NCBI RefSeq assembly: GCF_014195485.1 | Contig: NZ_JACIBU010000002.1 | Span: 186,001-250,000, forward strand | Reading direction: 5' to 3' | Source of the DNA: Modestobacter versicolor | GTDB lineage: Bacteria > Actinomycetota > Actinomycetes > Mycobacteriales > Geodermatophilaceae | Length of the DNA stretch: 64,000 nt | In this document: positions 58,236 through 64,000 of the stretch, piece by piece | How positions within the stretch are numbered: the stretch's first letter is position 1 | Layout: every line of letters starts with the position of its first letter | Made by a program: the position numbers and the translations under genes | The notes under the pieces: model-generated | Database searches by the model: none | What the model was told of the DNA's origin: nothing | What the model saw: the letters and a program-made list of their open reading frames with translations, nothing else

Positions 58236-60913
58236 GAGGCCTCGACCCGGCCGACGAGCCCGGGCCAGAGCCGGCCGTCGTGCGCGTCCAGCAGCTGCGT
58301 CAGCCCGACCAGGCCGACCGGCCGGGACAGCAGGAAGCCCTGCGCGAACCCGCAGCCCAGAGCGGAGAGCACGCCCAGCTGGCTGGCGGTCTCCACGCCC
58401 TCCGCGACGACGTCGATGTGCAGGACGGTGCCCAGCGCGACGACGGCCTCGCACACCGCGCGGGTGTACGGGTCGCGGTCGACGCGGGACAGCAGCGCCC
58501 GGTCCAGCTTGATGATGTCGACCGGCAGCCGGCCCAGCCCGGGCAGCGACGAGCTGCCCCGGCCGAAGTCGTCCAGGGCCAGGTGCACGCCCATCAACCG
58601 CAGCGCGGTGACGTCGTCGGCGACGTGCTCGCCCATCAGCGCCGACTCGGTGATCTCCACGACCAGCCGCTCCGGGGACAGCCCGCTCGCCCGCAGCGCC
58701 GAGGTGACGTCGCCGACGAGGGTGCCGGCCGCCAGGTGCTGGGCGGAGACGTTGACCCCGAGCTTGAGCTCGACGCCGTGCCCGGGCAGCGCGACAGCGG
58801 CGGCGGTGGCCGTGTGCAGCACCCAGCGCTGCAGCTCGACGACCAGCCCGGCGCGCTCGGCGACGGGCAGGAACTCGTCCGGGGGCACGTCGCCGTAGAG
58901 CGGGTGCTGCCAGCGCAGCAGCGCCTCGACGCCGGTGACCCGGTGGTCGGCCAGCGAGACGATCGGCTGCCAGACCAGGGCCAGCTCGCCGCGCTCGCGG
59001 GCGCCGACCAGGTCCCGGCGCAGCTGCTCGCGGCGGTCCCGGGCAGCGGTCAGCTCGGCGCGGTAGCGGCGCACCGAGCCCGCGCCGGCGCTCTTGGCGT
59101 CGAGCAGGGCGAGCTCGGCGCGGTCGACCGCCGCGCGGTCGGTGAGGCCGGCGACCAGCGGGGCCAGCCCGACCGCGGCGGTGAGGTCGACGATGCCGGC
59201 CTCGGTGGTGATCGGCGCCTCGATGACCGACAGGCAGCGCGCGGCCACCCGGTCCGGCTCGTCGCCGGTGCCGTGGGCCAGCACGCTGAACAGCTCCGCG
59301 CCGATCCGGGCCACCTGGTCCTCGGCGCGCACGGTGGCGCGCAGCCGGCGGGCCACCTCGACCAGGGCGACGTCCACGACCGCCCGGCCGGCGTGCTCGC
59401 CGGCCTCGCGGAGACCCTGGACCTCGATCAGCAGCAGGGCGACGTCCTCGGCCGCGTCTCCGGCCGGGGCCGCCAGCTCGCCGAGCAGCCCGTCCAGCAC
59501 CACCCGCTGTGCGGCCCGGTTGGGCAGCCCGGTCAGGGGGTCGGTGAAGGCCAGCGAGCTGAGCTCGTGCTCGCGGTCCAGCCGGGCGGTGACGTCGCGG
59601 CAGTGCAGCACCAGGGCCCGCACGTCGGCGTCGCCGCGCAGGTCGCTGACGCCGGCCTCGAGCACCCGCCAGCCGCCGGAGACGGCCCGCAGCCGGAACT
59701 CGCGCAGGCCGATCGGGGCGGCACCGGCCGACCCGGCGACCCCGCCGGCCAGCCACACCCGGACCGCCTCGGCGTCCTCGGGGTGCACCGCCTCGACGAG
59801 CGGGCGGCCGGTCAGCGGCGGCGCGTCGACCGGGGGCTGCAGGCTCGGTGCGGCCCAGGTGACGCGCAGCTCGCTGTCCAGGATGAGCACGGCGTCGCTG
59901 CTGGAGCGCACCAGGGAGCGGAAGTAGGCCTCGCTGCGGCGGAGCCGCCCGGCGACCCGCGACTCGTCGCGGGCGGCGACGGCGCGCTGGGCGGCGGTGA
60001 GGGCCAGGCAGCAGAGCAGGGCGACCCCGGCCGCCCGGGACGGGTCGGCGCCGGCGAGCGGCGCACCGAGGTAGACCCCGGCCGCCACGACCATGACGAC
60101 GTGCGGCAGGAGCTGGCCGGCCAGGCTGAGCCGGGCGGTGGTGCGGGTCGGCGGGGCGACGACGTGGGCGCCCGGGTCACGCAGCGCGGCCAGGCAGAGC
60201 AGCAGCAGGGCGCCCAGCTGGGCGCCGGTGACCCCGCTGACCAGCAGCGGCAGGTCCAGGTCCTCCCCCGCGACGGCGAACCCGTGCGCGGCGGCCCAGG
60301 TGCCGGCGGCCAGCAGCAGCAGCGCGCCGCTGGCCCGGCGGGCCCCGGCGGACAGCGTGATGAGCACCAGGACGGCGGACAGGATCGCGGCGGTGAGCAC
60401 GCAGGCGAGCTCGAGGACCTGGCGGTCCGGGGCGGTGAGCGGCTGGCCGCCCAGCGCGGGACCGACGACGAGCACCTGCGCGAGCACCATCGAGGCGCTG
60501 AAGAACAGCGCGGTCTCGGTGAGCAGCCGGGCACCGCCGGAGCGGAGCTGCTCGCGGGTGAGGAGGGTCAGCACCGCGATCAGGGCGAGGCCGACGGCGG
60601 GCAGCGGGGCCAGCTGGCCGACCGGGTCGAAGAGGCCGGCCCGCGGGGCGCCGCTCACGACCGCGACGGCCACGCTGCTGGCCACGCCGAGGACCACGGC
60701 GACGGCTAGCAGCCGCCAGCCGCGCAGGCTGCGCCAGCCGTGCACGCCGGGTGACACCCGGGCACCGCTGCGCCAGAGCACCACGACGGTGACCAGCGCG
60801 GCAGCCATCAGCACCAGGTCGGCAGCCATCGGGGCAGCACCGCCCGCGGCCCCGGTCAGCACCGGGACGGCGAGCAGCCACCCTGCGGATGCCCGCCTGC
60901 GCTTCTGCTGCAC
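58232..60913 (-). CDS. Membrane PAS-degenerate GGDEF-EAL protein
   Basis: An 893-residue protein with the same layout as its downstream partner. Helices span about 11-310 and a PAS-like region about 325-450. The GGDEF site reads GAELF (538-542) and lacks the catalytic Asp/Glu pattern, so cyclase activity is unlikely. The EAL domain keeps GVEALLRW (EAL at 663-665), DDFGRGSSSL and AEGVET and may be an active phosphodiesterase. GTG 60913 is the furthest start; a ribosome-binding site is not clear. The pair could form one c-di-GMP-sensing module. Confidence 0.88.
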   Translation of the reverse strand: MQQKRRRASAGWLLAVPVLTGAAGGAAPMAADLVLMAAALVTVVVLWRSGARVSPGVHGWRSLRGWRLLAVAVVLGVASSVAVAVVSGAPRAGLFDPVGQLAPLPAVGLALIAVLTLLTREQLRSGGARLLTETALFFSASMVLAQVLVVGPALGGQPLTAPDRQVLELACVLTAAILSAVLVLITLSAGARRASGALLLLAAGTWAAAHGFAVAGEDLDLPLLVSGVTGAQLGALLLLCLAALRDPGAHVVAPPTRTTARLSLAGQLLPHVVMVVAAGVYLGAPLAGADPSRAAGVALLCCLALTAAQRAVAARDESRVAGRLRRSEAYFRSLVRSSSDAVLILDSELRVTWAAPSLQPPVDAPPLTGRPLVEAVHPEDAEAVRVWLAGGVAGSAGAAPIGLREFRLRAVSGGWRVLEAGVSDLRGDADVRALVLHCRDVTARLDREHELSSLAFTDPLTGLPNRAAQRVVLDGLLGELAAPAGDAAEDVALLLIEVQGLREAGEHAGRAVVDVALVEVARRLRATVRAEDQVARIGAELFSVLAHGTGDEPDRVAARCLSVIEAPITTEAGIVDLTAAVGLAPLVAGLTDRAAVDRAELALLDAKSAGAGSVRRYRAELTAARDRREQLRRDLVGARERGELALVWQPIVSLADHRVTGVEALLRWQHPLYGDVPPDEFLPVAERAGLVVELQRWVLHTATAAAVALPGHGVELKLGVNVSAQHLAAGTLVGDVTSALRASGLSPERLVVEITESALMGEHVADDVTALRLMGVHLALDDFGRGSSSLPGLGRLPVDIIKLDRALLSRVDRDPYTRAVCEAVVALGTVLHIDVVAEGVETASQLGVLSALGCGFAQGFLLSRPVGLVGLTQLLDAHDGRLWPGLVGRVEAS

Positions 60914-60967
60914 CTCAGGAAGGTCGGCGTCCTGCGGCCCGCACTCCAGTGCGGCGGGGAGCGCCTC

Positions 60968-60994
60968 ACCCGTCCGGGCGATGCCCGGACGGGT
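60968..60994. terminator. Terminator after ilvD
   Basis: ACCCGTCCGGGC and GCCCGGACGGGT form a 12-bp stem with a GAT loop, just beyond the ilvD stop. Confidence 0.88.
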
Positions 60995-61000
60995 GCGACG

Positions 61001-62710
61001 TCAGCTGGTGATGGCGCCCCGGGCCGCCGAGCCGACCAGCTTCGCGTACTTCCCGAGCACGCCCCGGGTGTAGCGGGGGGCCGGCGGCGCCCAGCCCTCT
61101 CGGCGGCGGGCCAGCTCCTCGTCGTCCACCAGCAGCTCGAGCGTGCGGGCGGCGAGGTCCAGCCGGATCGCGTCGCCGTCGCGGACGAAGGCGATCGGCC
61201 CGCCGTCGGTGGCCTCGGGGGCGATGTGCCCGACGCAGAGCCCGGTGGTGCCACCGGAGAACCGGCCGTCGGTGAGCAGCAGGACGTCCTTGCCGAGGCC
61301 GGCGCCCTTGATCGCACCGGTGACGGCGAGCATCTCGCGCATGCCCGGGCCGCCCTTGGGGCCCTCGTAGCGGATGACCACGACGTCGTTGGCCTGCAGC
61401 GTGCCCTCGGTGACGGCGTCCATCGCGCCCTGCTCGCCGTCGAACACCCGGGCGGTGCCCTCGAAGACGTCGGCGTCGAAGCCGGCGGACTTGACCACCG
61501 CGCCCTCCGGGGCCAGCGAGCCGCGCAGGATCGTCAGGCCACCGGTCTTGTGGATCGGGTCGCTCATCGCGTGGATGATCGCGCCGTCGGGGTCCGGCGG
61601 GGTGATCTCGGCCAGGTTCTCGGCCAGCGTGCGGCCGGTGACGGTGAGGACGTCGCCGTGCAGCAGCCCGGCGTCCAGCAGCGCCCGCATGACCACCGGG
61701 ACGCCGCCGATCCGGTCGACGTCGGTCATCACGTAGCGGCCGAAGGGCTTCACGTCGGCGAGGTGCGGGGTGCGGTCGCCGATCCGGTTGAAGTCGTCGA
61801 GGTCGAGGTCGACGTCGGCCTCGTGGGCGATCGCCATCAGGTGCAGGACGGCGTTGGTCGAGCCGCCGAGCGCCATGGCCACGGTGATGGCGTTCTCGAA
61901 CGCCTCCTTGGTCATGATCTGGCGCGCGGTGATGCCCTTGCGGAGCAGCTCGACCACGGCCTCGCCGGAGGCGATCGCGATGGCGTCGCGGCGGGCGTCG
62001 GGCGCCGGCGGGGCGGCGCTGCCCGGCAGCGCCATGCCCAGCGCCTCGGCCACGCTGGCCATGGTGTTGGCGGTGTACATGCCGCCGCAGGAGCCCATGC
62101 CCGGGCAGGCGGCCTTCTCGATGGCGGTCAGCTCGTCGCGGGTGATCTTCCCGGCGGCGCAGGCGCCGACGCCCTCGAAGACGTCGATCAGCGTCAGGTC
62201 CCGGTCGCCGAGCTTCCCGGGGAGGGTGGAGCCGGAGTAGACGAAGACGCTGGCCAGGTCGAGCCGGGCGGCGGCCATCAGCATGCCGGGCAGCGACTTG
62301 TCGCAGCCGGCCAGCAGCACCGAGCCGTCGAGCCGCTCGGCGAACATGACGGTCTCGACCGAGTCGGCGATGACCTCGCGGGAGACCAGCGAGGCGCGCA
62401 TCCCCTCGTGGCCCATCGAGATGCCGTCGGAGACCGAGATGGTGCCGAACTCCAGCGGGTAGCCGCCGGCGGCGTGCACGCCCTCCTTGGCCCGCTTGGC
62501 CAGCCGGTCCAGCGAGAGGTTGCAGGGGGTGATCTCGTTCCAGGACGACGCCACCCCGATCTGCGGCTTCACCCAGTCGTCGTCGCCCATGCCCACGGCG
62601 CGCAGCATCGCCCGGGCGGGCGCCTTGGCGTCGCCGTCGGTCACCTCGCGGCTGCGGGGCTTGACGTCGACGGTGCTGTCAGCGGTGGGGCGGTCCTCGA
62701 CGGTCGTCAC
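61001..62710 (-). CDS. ilvD: Dihydroxyacid dehydratase
   Basis: A 569-residue Fe-S dehydratase of valine, leucine and isoleucine synthesis. It shows [17 protein letters not shown]-type N-terminal motifs, [11 protein letters not shown] (Cys), [15 protein letters not shown] (Cys), the [12 protein letters not shown] region and the C-terminal [23 protein letters not shown]. Cys positions fit the [2Fe-2S] family member typical of actinobacteria. The GTG at 62710 has TACCAT 8 bases upstream and no ribosome-binding site. It is separated from ilvBNC by the GGDEF-EAL genes. Confidence 0.97.
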   Translation of the reverse strand: MTTVEDRPTADSTVDVKPRSREVTDGDAKAPARAMLRAVGMGDDDWVKPQIGVASSWNEITPCNLSLDRLAKRAKEGVHAAGGYPLEFGTISVSDGISMGHEGMRASLVSREVIADSVETVMFAERLDGSVLLAGCDKSLPGMLMAAARLDLASVFVYSGSTLPGKLGDRDLTLIDVFEGVGACAAGKITRDELTAIEKAACPGMGSCGGMYTANTMASVAEALGMALPGSAAPPAPDARRDAIAIASGEAVVELLRKGITARQIMTKEAFENAITVAMALGGSTNAVLHLMAIAHEADVDLDLDDFNRIGDRTPHLADVKPFGRYVMTDVDRIGGVPVVMRALLDAGLLHGDVLTVTGRTLAENLAEITPPDPDGAIIHAMSDPIHKTGGLTILRGSLAPEGAVVKSAGFDADVFEGTARVFDGEQGAMDAVTEGTLQANDVVVIRYEGPKGGPGMREMLAVTGAIKGAGLGKDVLLLTDGRFSGGTTGLCVGHIAPEATDGGPIAFVRDGDAIRLDLAARTLELLVDDEELARRREGWAPPAPRYTRGVLGKYAKLVGSAARGAITS

Positions 62711-62718
62711 GACCGGCG

Positions 62719-62724
62719 ATGGTA
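62719..62724 (-). promoter_or_regulatory. Putative -10 of a leaderless ilvD promoter
   Basis: TACCAT on the minus strand ends 8 bases before the GTG at 62710. No Shine-Dalgarno is seen. Confidence 0.5.
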
Positions 62725-62778
62725 GGCCGGTGCCGGCCGGCGGTGACGCGCCTGGTCGTCGCCGTCCCACGGTCTGGG

Positions 62779-63153
62779 ATGATCCGCGTCGTGGCGGTCG
62801 CTCGGTTGCGGATGAGCAGGACAGCGCTGCTCCCCGTCGTCTTCCTGTGCTTCTGCGTGCTGCCGCTGGCCGCCGCGTCGCCGTGGCTGCTCCTGCTGCT
62901 GGCCGTGCCCGCCGCGCTGGCCGCGTGGGTGCTGCGGGTCGGCGTCGACGTGGCCGAGGGCGGGATGACCGTGCGGTCCCTGGTCGGGGCGCGCACCGTG
63001 CCGTGGGCCGAGCTGGCTGGCATCCGGGTCGGCGGGCGCGGCGACCTGTGGCTGGTGACGACCGGCGACACCCAGGTGCGGCTGCCGGTGCTGCGGGCCC
63101 GCGACCTGCCCCGGCTCTCCACGCTCTCCGGCGGCCGGATCCCCGCCCCCTAG
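62779..63153 (+). CDS. PH domain-like membrane protein
   Basis: A 124-residue protein by the ATG at 62779. Two hydrophobic segments (about 14-30 and 31-50, [19 protein letters not shown] and [16 protein letters not shown]) precede a beta-rich domain with [24 protein letters not shown], like bacterial PH-domain proteins (low-molecular-weight antigen 6 type). ATG 62812 and GTG 62791 are alternative starts; none has a clear ribosome-binding site. Divergent from ilvD. Function unknown. Confidence 0.75.
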   Translation: MIRVVAVARLRMSRTALLPVVFLCFCVLPLAAASPWLLLLLAVPAALAAWVLRVGVDVAEGGMTVRSLVGARTVPWAELAGIRVGGRGDLWLVTTGDTQVRLPVLRARDLPRLSTLSGGRIPAP

Positions 63154-63167
63154 CGACGTGCTGGAAC

Positions 63168-63220
63168 GGCCCCCTCGCAGGGGCCCGCCGCGAGCGTGCG
63201 AGCGGTGGGGGGCGAGGGGG
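63168..63220. repeat. Structured intergenic element, copy 3 (terminator-like)
   Basis: CCCCCTCGC (63170-63178) and GCGAGGGGG (63212-63220) form a 9-bp stem; a 6-bp local hairpin (63168-63173 with 63180-63185) competes. The flank TGCTGGAACGGCC is as in copy 1. It lies between convergent genes. Confidence 0.65.
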
Positions 63221-63225
63221 TCCTC

Positions 63226-64000
63226 CTAGTACATGGCCACCACGTTCTGCAGCGGCTCGCCGGCCAGGACGCGCTCGAGCTGCTCCGTGACCGCCGCGGC
63301 CGCCCGGGCGTTGGTGTCGGGCACCGCCCCGGCCACGTGCGGCGTCAGCAGCAGGCCCGGCGCCGACCACAGCGGGTGGCCCTCGGGCAGCGGCTCGGGC
63401 TCGGTGACGTCCACGGCAGCCCGCAGCCGGCCCGACCGGAGCTCGGCCAGCAGCGCGTCGCTGTCGACGACCACCCCGCGGGCGGCGTTGACCAGCAGCG
63501 CGTCGTCCTTCATGGCGGCCAGGAACGCGGCGTCGACCATGCCGGTGGTCTGCGGGGTGACGGGCACCAGGAGCACGACCACGTCGGCGTGCGGCAGCAG
63601 CTCGGGCAGCTCCTCGAACGCGTGCACGCCGTCCCGCGCGGTGCGGGCCACCCAGGTGAGGTCGACGTCGAAGCCGGCCAGCATGTGGCCGACGGTGCGG
63701 CCGATGTCGCCGGCGCCGACCATCAGCACCCGGGCGCCGACGACCGAGTGCTCGGTGCCCGGCGTCCAGCGGCCGGCGTCCTGCTCGCGGGTGAAGTGCG
63801 GGATGCCGCGCTGCGCGGCCAGCAGGGCGGTGACCGTCCACTCGGCGGTCGCCGGCGTGTGGGCCCCGCGGGCGTTGCACAGCGTGACCCGCTCGGGCAG
63901 CCGGCCGACGAACTTCTCCGCCCCGGCGCTGAGCAGCTGGACCAGCCGCAGCTCCGGCAGCGCGTCGAGCACCTCGGGCGCCACGTCGTCGCCGCCCCGC
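63226..64000 (-). CDS. 2-hydroxyacid dehydrogenase (NAD-dependent), N-terminus beyond window
   Basis: At least 252 residues of a D-isomer-specific 2-hydroxyacid dehydrogenase. Rossmann [27 protein letters not shown]-like [12 protein letters not shown], and the catalytic His in LLTPHVAGA are present. The start GTG at 63984 in the frame is unlikely to be real, since the N-terminal substrate domain is incomplete; the gene runs out of the window. Substrate unknown; not SerA, as the C-terminus is short. Confidence 0.85.
   Translation of the reverse strand, partial: RGGDDVAPEVLDALPELRLVQLLSAGAEKFVGRLPERVTLCNARGAHTPATAEWTVTALLAAQRGIPHFTREQDAGRWTPGTEHSVVGARVLMVGAGDIGRTVGHMLAGFDVDLTWVARTARDGVHAFEELPELLPHADVVVLLVPVTPQTTGMVDAAFLAAMKDDALLVNAARGVVVDSDALLAELRSGRLRAAVDVTEPEPLPEGHPLWSAPGLLLTPHVAGAVPDTNARAAAAVTEQLERVLAGEPLQNVVAMY

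Noticed and set aside
54972-58898. 1308-codon open frame antisense to the GGDEF-EAL region
   Set aside because: A shadow; the minus-strand proteins have intact domains.
58232-60913. GAELF in place of GGDEF as a sequencing error or frameshift
   Set aside because: The frame stays open and other motifs follow normally, so it is a genuine degenerate site.

Overview
The window is very G+C-rich actinobacterial chromosome, about three-quarters G+C by eye, with GTG starts common and third codon positions almost always G or C. It holds only housekeeping and biosynthetic genes. There is no phage, insertion sequence, plasmid or CRISPR signature. From memory, the gene order follows the Mycobacterium tuberculosis ftsY-smc-mutM-rnc-coaD-recG-thiL-ddl-gpsA-fbiD-ppk1-mutT1-leuDC-gltX-leuB-serA-ilvCNB block. 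The composition, the Tyr-Gly-Gln-rich membrane protein and the paired GGDEF/EAL proteins suggest a member of Geodermatophilaceae or a close relative. That placement is inference.

Region 1 (1-16800) carries SRP receptor ftsY, a PhoD-like phosphatase with an EEP-family hydrolase, smc, and a leftward run DAK2-recG-rsmD-coaD-sepIVA-like-DUF177-rpmF-rnc-mutM-acyP, plus rpmB on the other strand. It covers chromosome condensation, DNA repair, RNA processing, ribosome parts, CoA synthesis and polar growth.

Region 2 (16800-31700) has a cytidylate-kinase-like protein, a GNAT acetyltransferase, thiL, a stand-alone Lrp/AsnC effector domain, a DUF3515 protein, a lipoprotein, ddl, a Cys/Met-metabolism PLP enzyme, gpsA, plsC, an amidohydrolase, a serine hydrolase, fbiD/cofC (F420), ppk1 and mutT1.

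Region 3 (31700-64000) is dominated by branched-chain amino-acid and serine synthesis: leuCD with a divergent IclR regulator, cimA, leuB, serA, ilvBNC and ilvD. Interspersed are a sodium:solute symporter with a small partner, a tRNA-Gln/tRNA-Glu/tRNA-Glu cluster beside gltX, a CPBP protease, an FAH hydrolase, a VOC protein, a large secreted subtilase, a YGQ-repeat membrane protein and two GGDEF-EAL proteins.

The main regulatory findings are in the non-coding DNA. cimA is preceded by a 10-codon leader peptide with three consecutive Ile codons and a hairpin-U6 terminator. ilvBNC is preceded by an 11-residue leader rich in Leu, Val and Ile codons with its own terminator. Many genes have a TANNNT box 6-8 nt before the start codon, the arrangement expected of leaderless mRNA. 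Perfect dyads sit in front of ilvC, between leuC and its regulator, between the serine hydrolase and fbiD, and upstream of the subtilase. A family of structured intergenic elements of about 50 bp recurs at transcription-unit ends.
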